64,000 nucleotides of DNA from Roseiarcus sp963822215 (lineage in GTDB: Bacteria > Pseudomonadota > Alphaproteobacteria > Rhizobiales > Beijerinckiaceae), in NCBI GenBank assembly GCA_963822215.1, contig CAWGGX010000008.1, positions 1 to 64,000 of the forward strand, given 5' to 3'. A program made the position numbers and the translations under genes. The notes below the pieces were generated by a model. That model worked only from the letters and a program-made list of their open reading frames with translations, was not told the origin of the DNA and searched no databases. Below are positions 1 to 8,056 of this stretch, piece by piece (within the stretch, counting starts at the first letter, position 1; each line of letters opens with the position of its first letter).

Positions 1-70
1 CTGGACCCTACGTGGGACCACGGGAGGTCGGATTTAAGGTGTAATCTCGCCTGCCCTTGTCTTTCATGAA

Positions 71-1012
71 TCAAGCCGTTTCTTGCTGCTTCTGCCTCTG
101 CTGTGGGTATGTGGGCAACGCGTTTGCGTTGTCCAAGCGAAGCGGCATATCCACAGCCCTCGCCGCCGCCTCGGTCTTGTCCATGCCGGCGCGCCACACC
201 GCCATCGGCATCTGGTTGTTCATCGCCTGGTGCGGGCGCCGAAAGTTGTAAAAGGTCATCCAGGAGCCGATGCCGGCCCGCGCCTCGCGGCCGTCGGCGT
301 AGGCTTTCAGATGCACCTCTTCATACTTGATGGAGCGCCACAGCCGTTCGATGAAGATGTTGTCCATGAAGCGGCCGCGTCCGTCCATCGAAATCGCGAC
401 GCCAGCCGCCGCGAGCTTGCCGACGAAAGCCTCGGCGGTGAAAGTGGAGCCCTGATCGGTATTGAAAATCCTCGGCTTTCCGAACCGAAGCAGCGCCTCC
501 TCCAGCGCCGCCGCGCAGAAGCTCGCGTCGTTGGTGTTCGACAGCCGCCACGCCAGAACCGCCCGGCTGGCCCAGTCGATGATCGCCACCAGATAGAGGA
601 AGCCGCACGCCATCGGGATGTAAGTCACGTCGGCCGCCCACACATGGTTCGGCTCGGTGATCGCCAGGCCGCGCAGGAGATAGGGATAGATCTTGTGGCC
701 GAGGGCGGCCTTGCTCGTGCCGGGACGCGGAACCAGCGCCTCGATCCCCATCGTGCGCATCAGACGCCGCACCCGCTTGCGGTTGACTCCGCAGCCCTCC
801 TTGTTGAGTTCAAACGTCATCCGACGCGATCCGTAGAACGGCAGCTCCAGATGCAGTTCGTCGATCCGCCGCATCACCGCCAGATCGTCCGCCCCGGGCT
901 CTGGCTTGGGGCGATAGATCCCCGAGCGCGCCACATTCAGCAGCACGCATTGCCGACGAACCGACAAATCCGCCGGGCGCTCCACCATCGCCCTTCGATC
1001 GGGCGCGCTCAT
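71..1012 (-). CDS. IS3-family transposase OrfB (DDE integrase domain)
   Basis: 313 residues, full length for OrfB. An HTH_21-like segment (FYGSRRMTFELNKEGCGVNR) precedes the rve integrase core. The DDE triad is visible: D in WAADVTYIP, D in FNTDQGSTF, and E in FIERLWRSIKYEEV. The C-terminal YNFRRPHQAMNN motif is typical of the IS3 and IS2 groups. It catalyses copy-out/paste-in transposition through a circular intermediate. It is expressed as an OrfAB fusion or through the ATGA overlap with OrfA. No disruption is seen. Confidence 0.9.
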   Translation of the reverse strand: MSAPDRRAMVERPADLSVRRQCVLLNVARSGIYRPKPEPGADDLAVMRRIDELHLELPFYGSRRMTFELNKEGCGVNRKRVRRLMRTMGIEALVPRPGTSKAALGHKIYPYLLRGLAITEPNHVWAADVTYIPMACGFLYLVAIIDWASRAVLAWRLSNTNDASFCAAALEEALLRFGKPRIFNTDQGSTFTAEAFVGKLAAAGVAISMDGRGRFMDNIFIERLWRSIKYEEVHLKAYADGREARAGIGSWMTFYNFRRPHQAMNNQMPMAVWRAGMDKTEAAARAVDMPLRLDNANALPTYPQQRQKQQETA

Positions 1013-1302
1013 CGCCCTGGCCTCCTGGCCAAGAAATCCCGTTCAACCGTCAGCTGGCCGATCTTGGCGTAAAGCCTGGCCGCCTCACGTTCGCGCTCCT
1101 CCTCGCCATCGCCCGAAACGCTCGCCCCGCGCGCGAACAGGCTCGCGACATTGTCGAGAACCTGCTTCTTCCAGGCATAAATCTGGTTCGGATGCACCCC
1201 GTGCCGCTTCGCCAGATCCGGAACCGTCGCATCCTCGCGAAGCGCCTCGAGCGCAACCTTCGCCTTGAACGCCGCATCAAACTTCTTGCGTGACTTCATC
1301 AT
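1009..1302 (-). CDS. IS3-family transposase OrfA (helix-turn-helix subunit)
   Basis: 97 residues, the usual OrfA size. It opens with a basic segment (KSRKKFDAAFKAKVALEA) followed by a helix-turn-helix region (LAKRHGVHPNQIYAWKKQVL, residues about 30-50) that in this family binds the terminal inverted repeats. A charged leucine-zipper-like C-terminus follows. It overlaps OrfB by ATGA at 1009-1012. In IS3 elements the active OrfAB transposase is usually made by programmed -1 frameshifting, with OrfA alone acting as regulator. Both frames are open, so the element could be active. Confidence 0.88.
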   Translation of the reverse strand: MMKSRKKFDAAFKAKVALEALREDATVPDLAKRHGVHPNQIYAWKKQVLDNVASLFARGASVSGDGEEEREREAARLYAKIGQLTVERDFLARRPGR

Positions 1303-1374
1303 TTTCTCGCTCCGTCGGTTGCGACAGAGCAGGACATTTCACACCTTACCCAATGGTCCTAAATCCGGGGTCCA

Positions 1375-1857
1375 GTTCAAACGCTGCATCCCGAGAAGAC
1401 TCGGTTCGTCGATTTTCGCTTCAACAACTCGGATGGGTCTCCTCCGGAGACGGAGGGAACCTCGTTCACTTTTCTCGGCTTTTGCCACGTATGGGGCAAG
1501 ACCAGGAGGGGTGGCAAAGCGGTGCGGCAAGTGACGGCGAAGAACCGCTACGCCCGCGCCCTGGCGGCGGTCACCGACTGGTGCCGGACCAACCGGCATC
1601 GGCCGATCAAGGATCAGCACGCCCATTTGAGCGCGATGATGCGAGGCCACTACGCCTACTACGGCGTCTCTGGCAACTATCGACGACTGAGCTGGTATGC
1701 CAACGAGGTCGCGAGCATCTGGAAGAAATGGCTATCGCGACGAGACCGCCGCAAACGGTTCCTCTGGAGCCGCTTTAGCGATCTATTGAAACGATATCCA
1801 TTGCCAGCGGCTCGGATTGTCCATCGCTACACCACCATGAGCGAAGCACGCCCGTGA
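1375..1857 (+). pseudogene. Group II intron reverse transcriptase/maturase, 3' fragment
   Basis: The frame opens directly at the right end of the IS3 element and reads VQTLHPEKTRFVDFR, then FTFLGFCHVWGKTRRGGK and RQVTAKNRYARALAAV, to a stop at 1857. It aligns along its whole length with the C-terminal part of the intact intron protein at 2855-4084 (TLHPDKMHLVDFR, FDFLGFSHIW, RQVTAKSRYARALAAV). It therefore carries the last reverse-transcriptase block and the maturase domain X. The YADD catalytic part should lie left of the window. The two copies are clearly diverged, so this is not a recent duplication. Confidence 0.88.
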
Positions 1858-1930
1858 AGAACCGGATGCGGGAATTCTGCACGTCCGGGTCTGCGAGGGG
1901 TGAGGACAGCAATGTCCTCACCTACTCGGC
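1858..1930 (+). ncRNA. Group II intron domains V and VI (3' end of the interrupted intron)
   Basis: Directly after the maturase stop comes a segment matching the 3' end of the second intron: GAACCGGATGCGGGAATTC, then GCACGTCCGGGTCTGCGAGG (a domain V-like hairpin), then a GC hairpin ending CCTACTCGGC (domain VI). In domain VI the GAG/CTC base of the stem leaves a TA bulge, whose A would be the branch point about 7 nt before the 3' splice site. The boundary at 1930 is set by where transposase coding resumes on the other strand. Confidence 0.7.
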
Positions 1931-2126
1931 AACTCGTGCGGGTGAAGCTGCATCGTCTTCCAGCGGTCCGGCCCGTCGATGCGAGTGTCTTTCCAGCGGA
2001 ACGCGACGCCGGCGTCGTCGGCTGCGATGAGGCGGCGGTTCGAGATGGCGACCCGGTGGGTGTAACGAGACAGATAGCGCAGCACTTGCTTCGGTCCGGC
2101 GAACGGCCTCTTGGCGTAGACGACCC
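1931..2126 (-). pseudogene. IS91-family transposase, C-proximal fragment between two introns
   Basis: On the minus strand this 196-nt block reads VVYAKRPFAGPKQVLRYLSR, then THRVAISNRRLIAADD and FRWKDTRIDGPDRWKTMQLH, ending PHEF. This is the conserved C-terminal block of IS91/IS1294-type Y2 transposases, including the YLSRYTHRVAIS segment. The preceding part of the same gene, ending LAPLRRSEW, lies at 4158-4680 on the far side of an antisense group II intron. The reading frame is uninterrupted. The rest of the C-terminus would be beyond the IS3-disrupted intron, outside the window. Confidence 0.85.
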
Positions 2127-4157
2127 TTGCGACAGGGGAAGCTCAGGAGAGGAGAATGAACATGAAGTTCTGAAACCTTTCATCGCGATCCAGAGGGTTC
2201 AACTCCCTCCCGGTAAAGGTCAGCCAACCAGCCGGAAGCGAGCCTTGCATGGCGTGCGGCGACGCCCGTCGTGAAGCGTAGGCAGCAGGTGCTGAAGCCG
2301 CGTGAGTAGCCTCGAAATTATAATCGCTGGAGCCTTCGCTGTGGGTTGAGCGGGGGCAGCATCGACGATGCCGTCAAGGTGAGGATCGTCGGTCCGGCCG
2401 GGGTCTTGGACCGGGCAAAGGCATGGGATGGATCGCCTGGGAACCTGTGAGATCCCGCTTGCGTCCACGCGAGAATGCGCCGGCAACTGGGCGGCCGGCT
2501 GACCAAGTGCCCTGGCCCGGATGGGTCCTCCTACCATCCGGGAGCGCCGCCAAGGCGAGCACGAAGAACGGAGGATCGCGCGGACCCCGGAAGCGAAACA
2601 AATAAGCGATCGAGGATGCGCAGGCGGGAAGTCGTAGCGCCTTCATAGTACCGCTGACCGCGGGGAACCGGGCTCATCGGGACCCGCGTGAGGGAAGGGG
2701 GGCGCCACGGGATGAGAGCCGTTGACCTGACACATGGAAGGGGACTCTGGACCCCACGAACCTGTCCACGAACCGACAACGGATAGCCGAACTGGCGAGA
2801 ACCAAGGCGGGGACAGCTCTGTCCACGCTTCACCATGTCATCGACCTGGAGTGGATGCGGGAGGCGTACCGGCTGACGCGCAAGGATGGTGCTTCCGGCA
2901 TCGACGGTGTGACGGCGGAGCAATACGAGGCGAACCTGGAGGCCAACCTTTTGGCTCTCCTGGAGCGCATCAAATCAGGCCGCTATGTCGCTCCGCCGGT
3001 GCGTCGGGTCTACATTCCGAAAGCGGATGGGTCGCAGCGGCCGCTCGGCATTCCGACGTTCGAGGACAAGGTGGCGCAGCGAGCGATCGTCATGGTGCTG
3101 GAGCCGATCTATGAGCAGGAGTTCCTGTCCTGCTCATTCGGCTTCCGGCCAGGGCGGTCGGCGCATCAAGCCCTGAGCGCGTTGCGTTTGGCCTTCATGG
3201 GCCGACAAGGGCTGCGCTGGGTGCTGGATGTGGACATCTCCAAATACTACGACACGATCCAGCATCATCACCTCCGTGCGTTTCTCGACAGGCGAGTCAC
3301 GGACGGCGTCATTCGCCGGATGATCGACAAATGGCTGAAGGCGGGCGTGCTCGAACACGGTCTCCTTCAGCGCACGACCGAGGGCGCCCCGCAAGGCGTC
3401 GTCGTCTCGCCTCTGCTCGCAAACATCTACCTGCACCATGTGCTGGATGAATGGTTCGAGCGGGACGTGCGCGTGCGCCTCAAAGGGAACAGCATCCTCG
3501 TGTGGTACGCCGATGACAGCGTGATGGCGTTCGAGACTCTCGACGACGCCAAGCGGGTCATGGACGTGCTGGGAAAGCGGCTTGCACGGTACGGGCTCAC
3601 GCTCCACCCGGACAAGATGCACCTCGTCGACTTTCGCATTCATCGACCGGGAGGCGTATGCCATCCGGATACGGACAGCGCCACGTTCGACTTCCTCGGC
3701 TTCTCCCATATCTGGGCCAAGTCGAAGAAGGGGTTGAACGGGGTCAGGCAAGTGACGGCCAAAAGCCGGTACGCACGGGCGCTGGCGGCGGTAAGCGAGT
3801 GGCGCCGACGCAATCGGCATCTCTCCTTGCGCGAACAGCATGCCCATCTGTCCCAGATGATGCGGGGCCACTATGCCTACTACGGCATATCGGGCAACTC
3901 TCGACGCATACGATGGTTCGCATGCCAGGTTGTGGTGGTCTGGAAGAAATGGCTGGCGCGACGGCATCGCGAACGAGGCGCGTTCCCTTGGACCCGCCTC
4001 AACGCGATCCTCAGGCGCCATCCGCTTCCTCCGCCGCGGATCGTCCACCGCCTATACGCCAACGCGAGCGAAACTCACCCGTGAAGAACCGTGCGCGGGA
4101 AACCTGCACGTCCGGGTCTGTGAGGGGTGGGGATGGCGACATCCCCACCTACTCGGC
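2127..4157 (+). mobile_element. Group II intron, full length, antisense in IS91-type transposase
   Basis: Boundaries come from rejoining the host gene: GACGACCC at the left and ATTCTGAG at the right together restore the SEWVVYAK codons of the transposase. The intron RNA would begin UUGCGACAGGGG, with U where GUGYG is usual, and end CCTACTCGGC, the same end as the other intron. The intron-encoded protein lies in domain IV (2855-4084). Domain V-like sequence starts at about 4084 and the domain VI hairpin GGTGGGGAT/ATCCCCACC ends before 4152. It lies antisense to the host gene, so splicing could not restore the transposase. Confidence 0.8.
2855..4084 (+). CDS. ltrA: Group II intron-encoded reverse transcriptase/maturase
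   Basis: 409 residues from this ATG. The reverse-transcriptase palm is clear: VYIPKADGSQRPLGIPTFED, then SFGFRPGRSAHQAL, then GAPQGVVVSPLLANIYL, and the catalytic WYADDSVMAF. A maturase domain follows (RQVTAKSRYARALAAV, MMRGHYAYYGISGNSRR). No HNH endonuclease is seen. The natural start is probably ATG 2734: reading there as MEGTLDPTNLSTNRQRIAEL requires one fewer G in the run at 2740-2743, after which the frame joins this one. As sequenced, about 40 N-terminal residues are therefore out of frame. It assists splicing and retrohoming of its own intron. Confidence 0.9.
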   Translation: MREAYRLTRKDGASGIDGVTAEQYEANLEANLLALLERIKSGRYVAPPVRRVYIPKADGSQRPLGIPTFEDKVAQRAIVMVLEPIYEQEFLSCSFGFRPGRSAHQALSALRLAFMGRQGLRWVLDVDISKYYDTIQHHHLRAFLDRRVTDGVIRRMIDKWLKAGVLEHGLLQRTTEGAPQGVVVSPLLANIYLHHVLDEWFERDVRVRLKGNSILVWYADDSVMAFETLDDAKRVMDVLGKRLARYGLTLHPDKMHLVDFRIHRPGGVCHPDTDSATFDFLGFSHIWAKSKKGLNGVRQVTAKSRYARALAAVSEWRRRNRHLSLREQHAHLSQMMRGHYAYYGISGNSRRIRWFACQVVVVWKKWLARRHRERGAFPWTRLNAILRRHPLPPPRIVHRLYANASETHP

Positions 4158-4680
4158 ATTCTGAGCGGCGCAGCGGCGCGAGTTCGGCGTCGAAGGCACC
4201 CTTGTCGGCAAGCGGGGCGAGATCGCCGAAGAAGGCGAGGCGGCCGGCCGCGTGCAGGGCTTCGAGGCCGTCGAGAAAGAGCCGGCGGAAGAGACGCGAC
4301 AGCACCCGCACGGGCAGGAAGAAGCCGGGCTTGCAGGCGATCCAGCGAGAATCGTCCGGCGACAGGCCGCCGCCGGGAACGATGACGTGGACGTGCGGAT
4401 GGTGGGTCAGCGCCGAGCCCCAGGTGTGCAGTACGGCGGTCAGGCCGATGCGCGCGCCGAGATGCTTCGGCTCGGCGGCGATCGTGGTGAGGGTCTGCGC
4501 GGCGGTCCTGAACAGGAGGTCGTAGACGGCCGCCTTGTTCTGGAATGCGACGGCGCCGATCGCGGCCGGCAGGGTGAAGACGACGTGATAGTAGGGAACC
4601 GGCAGGAGCTCCGCCTCGCGGTCTTCGAGCCATTGCCGCGCCGCGGCCGCCTGGCACTTCGGGCAGTGGCGATTGCGGCA
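4158..4680 (-). pseudogene. IS91-family transposase, central HUH fragment
   Basis: The minus strand reads in one open frame from CRNRHCPKCQ (second half of the N-terminal zinc motif) through TLPAAIGAVAFQNKAAVYDL and LTHHPHVHVIVPGGG to LAPLRRSEW. The HPHVHV string is the HUH metal-binding motif of rolling-circle Y2 transposases. The fragment is bounded at 4680 by the RIT element and at 4158 by the group II intron. It is the middle part of one gene whose first part is at 8057-8278 and next part at 1931-2126. No internal stop is seen, so it was broken by insertion rather than by drift. Confidence 0.88.
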
Positions 4681-4706
4681 CGTAATGGGCGGCGCCCATT
4701 ACGTGT

Positions 4707-4733
4707 CTTATGGGCAGATCCATTAATGGGGAG
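4707..4733 (+). repeat. RIT element left inverted repeat
   Basis: 27 bp starting CTTATGGGCAGATCC and ending TAATGGGGAG, the exact reverse complement of 8030-8056. Its inner part (TAATGGGGAGTC, 4724-4735) also pairs with GACTCCCCATTA at 4779-4790, which overlaps the stop codon of the last recombinase gene. The left end could therefore fold into a long hairpin on a single strand. Confidence 0.9.
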
Positions 4734-4787
4734 TCGACGGCGGCTTGATCGCGCTCCTGCGTCCACCGCCGCCAACCCGACTCCCCA

Positions 4788-5777
4788 TTACGAGGGGCGC
4801 TTGAGGAGCGCGATCAGCTTGTCGGAGGGCTGGAACGCGCCGCGCCGCAGATGCGGTGGAACGATCAACTCCATGGCGTCGAGCTTCTCTGTCGGATCGC
4901 CACGCGTATAGATTTCCGTGGTCGTCAGAGTGGCGTGCCCCAGCCACAGCGACACCTTACGGATGTCCTGCGTTGCTTGCAGGATGATCATCGCGCATGT
5001 GTGCCTGAGCACGTGGGGCGAGATGCGTTTCTTTGCGAGGCCGGGATGCGCTCCAGCGGCGGTCACTGCGTGCTGCTTGAGCAGATAGGCGAAGCCCCAT
5101 CGGCTCAGCGGCTCTCCCCGGGCGTTGACGAACAGCTCGGGCGCTGCGATCTGCCCGCGAACGGCGAGCCATGCGCGCAGAGCTGCGGCGGTGGTCTTCC
5201 ACAGGGGAAGCGTCCGTTCCCGTCGCCCCTTGCCGAGAACGCGAATGCTCATCGACGGCAGGTCGATGTCGTCGAGCTTCAACTCCGTCAGCTCGGACAC
5301 GCGCAGACCTGCACAAACCGCCAGATGCAGCATGGCACGGTCGCGGATGCCATCGCGCGTGGCCGGATCCGGGGTGTCGATCACCGCTTGCAACTCCTCG
5401 CGCAGAAGATAGGGGACCAGACGCTGATCCGTCTTCTTGAACGGGATCGCCAGGACGCGGCGGACATGCTCCAGGGCCGCCGGCTGCCTGTATTCGAGAA
5501 AGCGGAAGAAGGACCTGATGGCCGCCAACCGGACATTGCGCGTCACCGGCGCGTTCTTCCGATCATCCTCGAGATATTCCAGGAAGGCGCTGATAAGGCC
5601 GGCGTCGAGTTGCTCCAGCGTCAGCGCCGATGGCGAGACCTTCAGTCTCTTTGCTGCGAACATGAAGAGCAACTGAAAGCTCAGTGCATAGGAGTTACGG
5701 GTATGCCGGCTGACGCCCCGCTGGCGGGCGAGCGTCTCATCGAGGAACGCTTCGATGAGGGGAGCAATCGGGGTCAT
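4788..5777 (-). CDS. ritC: Tyrosine recombinase, third gene of RIT trio (RitC type)
   Basis: 329 residues, in the size range of RitC. An N-terminal SAM-like core-binding domain (LIEAFLDETLARQRGVSRHT) is followed by the catalytic domain. Visible active-site residues are Arg in CAGLRVSELTELKL, the HVLRHTCAMIIL box, His in SLWLGHATLTTTE, and the nucleophile Tyr in TEIYTRGDP. It overlaps the upstream gene by ATGA at 5774-5777, so translation is probably coupled. The role of each Rit protein is not established. By family it cuts and rejoins DNA through a 3'-phosphotyrosine link. Confidence 0.88.
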   Translation of the reverse strand: MTPIAPLIEAFLDETLARQRGVSRHTRNSYALSFQLLFMFAAKRLKVSPSALTLEQLDAGLISAFLEYLEDDRKNAPVTRNVRLAAIRSFFRFLEYRQPAALEHVRRVLAIPFKKTDQRLVPYLLREELQAVIDTPDPATRDGIRDRAMLHLAVCAGLRVSELTELKLDDIDLPSMSIRVLGKGRRERTLPLWKTTAAALRAWLAVRGQIAAPELFVNARGEPLSRWGFAYLLKQHAVTAAGAHPGLAKKRISPHVLRHTCAMIILQATQDIRKVSLWLGHATLTTTEIYTRGDPTEKLDAMELIVPPHLRRGAFQPSDKLIALLKRPS

Positions 5778-6679
5778 GATTGCCCCCCTTCGGTGATGAA
5801 CTCTTCACCGGCCGCCGCGACGTCGCGCATGAGGTCGGCGGTGGCCTCGAGGTACCAGTAGGTCGCATAGATGTTGACGTGACCCATGTAGGTCGCAAGC
5901 GCCGCCATATGCGCGCCGCTTCGGCTTCGATCCGCCGGACTGCCTTGCAGCGCGCGAACCGCAAACGTGTGCCGCAGATCGTGCAGACGCGGGCGGCGCC
6001 TCGCCGCCGGCGCGACGCCGGCCCTGTCGACCAGCCTGTCGAAGGTCTCTTTGACGGCAATGTAGCGCAGCGGCAGACCACGCGCGTCAACGAAAACCGG
6101 ATCGGTTTCGGAATGGGGCCGGCGATGCGCCAGATAACGCTGCAGGCCCGCCCCCGCCGTGTCGTGCAGCGGCGCCAAGCGGGTTTTCCGGAACTTGGTC
6201 TCGCGGATCAGCAGGCCGTCATGCGTCACGTCGGCGACCGTCAGCTTCAGCGCTTCGGAGATCCTCAACCCGGTGACGGAGAGCAGCGCGATCAATGTCG
6301 CGTAGGTCAGGGAGCGCAAGCCGCCATTGGGCCGAAGCCGAAGGGCGGCCTCGATCAGGCGGTCAATCTCCGCCGTAGAGTAGATATGCGGCGGCCGCCG
6401 CGTCTTGCGGGCGCCGAAGTGATTGACCGGCGGCAGTTCATGCCGGGCGTCTTCAACCCGGACATGACGCACAAAGCGGCAGACGGCCTTCAGCCGGGCG
6501 TCGCGTTGCGCGACAGACGGTCCGCGCGCCGCCCAATCGATTGCGGTTTGCACGTGGACATGCGTTTGCCCACGCTCGGTCGCAAAGGCGGCAAAGCTCT
6601 CGAGCAGGTATTCCGCATTCAGCATCGCGAATCCAGTCGCGCGGCGGAGCGCCAGGTGAGCCTCGATGGCCTTCAACAT
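5774..6679 (-). CDS. ritB: Tyrosine recombinase, middle gene of RIT trio (RitB type)
   Basis: 301 residues starting MLKAIEAHLALRRATGF. This ATG at 6679 shares one base with the stop of the upstream gene (TGATG), which favours it over the longer in-frame start at 6742. The catalytic domain has Arg in VTGLRISEALKL, the HDLRHTFAVRAL box, His in YMGHVNIYATYWY and a Tyr in the expected place (TYWYLEAT). All expected catalytic residues are present, unlike the first gene of the trio. It ends in an ATGA overlap with the next recombinase. Confidence 0.88.
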   Translation of the reverse strand: MLKAIEAHLALRRATGFAMLNAEYLLESFAAFATERGQTHVHVQTAIDWAARGPSVAQRDARLKAVCRFVRHVRVEDARHELPPVNHFGARKTRRPPHIYSTAEIDRLIEAALRLRPNGGLRSLTYATLIALLSVTGLRISEALKLTVADVTHDGLLIRETKFRKTRLAPLHDTAGAGLQRYLAHRRPHSETDPVFVDARGLPLRYIAVKETFDRLVDRAGVAPAARRRPRLHDLRHTFAVRALQGSPADRSRSGAHMAALATYMGHVNIYATYWYLEATADLMRDVAAAGEEFITEGGQS

Positions 6680-7911
6680 CAGAGAACCTCCGGCCAGGGC
6701 TGTGCGATTTGCTTCAGGAGCGCGACATCGGCCTTGGCGCAACGAGCCGTTGTGTCGACGCCTCGGTGCCGCAGGACCAACCCGATCTTCTCGAGCGGAA
6801 CGCCATGGCGCAGCATCTCGGTCGCCGCCGTGTGGCGCAGGACGTGCGCCCCCTTCACCGGCGCCACGACGCCGGCCCGTTGCATGAGGCGCTTCACCAC
6901 CGACGAGACGCCGTCACCGTTCAGGAACGGTCGGAACGGCGCGATATTGCGCAGGAACACGTGATCGCTCGGGCAAGTCGAAGGGCGGCACCCGAGGTAG
7001 GCGGCGATCGCATCCCCGACGTCTTGCGGAAGCGGCAGACGCACCTCGTAGCGCGACTTGCCCGAAACCCGTAGCGAGCCGGTCTCCCACTCGATATCGT
7101 CGAGGCGGAGTTGCGCCACGTCGCCGGCTCGCAGCCCGAGGCGCGCCAAGAGCAGGAGGATCGCGCGATCACGCCGGCGCTCAACGACTTCGCCATCGCA
7201 TGCCGCGAGCAGCCGGTTCACCTGCTCCGCCGCCAGATACCGCGGCAAGTCGGCAAGGCGCCAATGGGCGTAGCCAGGAACGACATCGGCGAGACCTGCT
7301 CGGCAGCGGCCTTTGACAGCGAGATACCGCAAGAACGCGCGCAGGCTGGTCGTCAGCTTCTCGGCGGCTCCCTTGCCGCAATGGCTCGCGCGGTCCAGGA
7401 AAAAGCCGCGAATGGCGGCTGGTTCCCACCTTTCTGGATCGTCCCCGAGGGCCGCCATCAAGTGCGCGGCGTCGCGGGCGTAGAGCTTGATGGTGGAATC
7501 GGACGCCCCGCGGTGCTTTCGCAGCCATACTCTGAAGTGAGCGACCAAGCTCGGCTCTGCATGCTGCAATGTGGCGGCGACGGACCGGCAAACGCCAATT
7601 TCGGCAAGGTGCCGGCGAAAGAGCCTGGCGCCGAAGATGGTGTGATGGTTGCGGCGTCCTCCTATGGCGCGCGGACATCGACAAGCGCGCAAGTGCTCGC
7701 TGAACACCGCCAGATCAATATCGCTCGGCATTGCTCCTTGCCGAGCCACGACATGGCCGAGGTGCGCTGCCGCCCGCAGATATCGCACGGCCGTGCCGGC
7801 GCTATAGCCCTGTCGCTCGAGCGCGGCTGCGAAACCGTCAAGGTACGGTCCGCTTGGCCCGCTCCGCAGATGCCCCAGCATCTTCGATGCCGAGAAGTAG
7901 GTCTCCAGCAT
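6679..7911 (-). CDS. ritA: Tyrosine recombinase, first gene of RIT trio (RitA type), catalytic Tyr lost
   Basis: 410 residues, the usual RitA length. A long N-terminal arm precedes the catalytic domain, which has Arg in RLGLRAGDVAQLRL, Lys in SGKSRYEV, the HVLRHTAATEML box and His/Arg in VLRHRGVDTT. The tyrosine expected in a block such as TTAIYAKVD is replaced: the sequence is TTARCAKAD, with Cys at about residue 391. The protein is otherwise intact, so it may be a structural or non-cleaving partner, or a recently inactivated one. It starts at ATG 7911, 119 bp inside the right inverted repeat, and ends TGATG with the next gene. Confidence 0.87.
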   Translation of the reverse strand: MLETYFSASKMLGHLRSGPSGPYLDGFAAALERQGYSAGTAVRYLRAAAHLGHVVARQGAMPSDIDLAVFSEHLRACRCPRAIGGRRNHHTIFGARLFRRHLAEIGVCRSVAATLQHAEPSLVAHFRVWLRKHRGASDSTIKLYARDAAHLMAALGDDPERWEPAAIRGFFLDRASHCGKGAAEKLTTSLRAFLRYLAVKGRCRAGLADVVPGYAHWRLADLPRYLAAEQVNRLLAACDGEVVERRRDRAILLLLARLGLRAGDVAQLRLDDIEWETGSLRVSGKSRYEVRLPLPQDVGDAIAAYLGCRPSTCPSDHVFLRNIAPFRPFLNGDGVSSVVKRLMQRAGVVAPVKGAHVLRHTAATEMLRHGVPLEKIGLVLRHRGVDTTARCAKADVALLKQIAQPWPEVL

Positions 7912-8029
7912 GTTCGTTTCCGTTTGTGATCGGCCATCGGGGGCCGAGCCAACGGAGACGCAGGACCGCGCTGTTATGGAGAGCAGAAGCGCTACGATTC
8001 ACCGAAAAATGCCGATCCCGGCACGCCAG

Positions 8030-8056
8030 CTCCCCATTAATGGATCTGCCCATAAG
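8030..8056 (-). repeat. RIT element right inverted repeat
   Basis: 27 bp starting CTCCCCATTAATGG and ending GCCCATAAG, the exact reverse complement of 4707-4733. It abuts the broken transposase codon GCA (Cys on the minus strand) at 8057-8059. The 118 bp between it and the first recombinase gene presumably carry the promoter of the trio. No clear -35/-10 pair is recognised there. Confidence 0.9.

Larger units (their letters stand above)
2..1374 (-). mobile_element. IS3-family insertion sequence, complete
   Basis: A complete IS3-type element. The left end reads TGGACCC from position 2, and the right end, read on the other strand, also starts TGGACCC and ends at 1374. A TAAGGTGT block lies inside both ends. 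It holds two overlapping transposase frames on the minus strand. Position 1 is C and the right flank is GTTC, which fits a 4-bp target duplication, but the left flank is outside the window. It is inserted in the reverse transcriptase frame of a group II intron that resumes at 1375. Confidence 0.85.
4681..8056 (-). mobile_element. RIT (recombinase-in-trio) element
   Basis: Three overlapping tyrosine-recombinase genes on one strand, bounded by a perfect 27-bp inverted repeat (4707-4733 and 8030-8056). This is the defining architecture of RIT elements. It sits between the NSC and RNRHCPKC codons of an IS91-type transposase. GGCA occurs at both junctions and would fit a short target duplication. 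On the left, 26 bp outside the 27-bp repeat contain an extra hairpin (CGTAATGGGC/GCCCATTACG, 4681-4703) with no counterpart on the right, so the exact left end is uncertain. Confidence 0.85.

Noticed and set aside
83..1072. Long plus-strand frame opposite the IS3 transposase
   Set aside because: It is the antisense shadow of OrfB; no protein motifs and no ribosome site.
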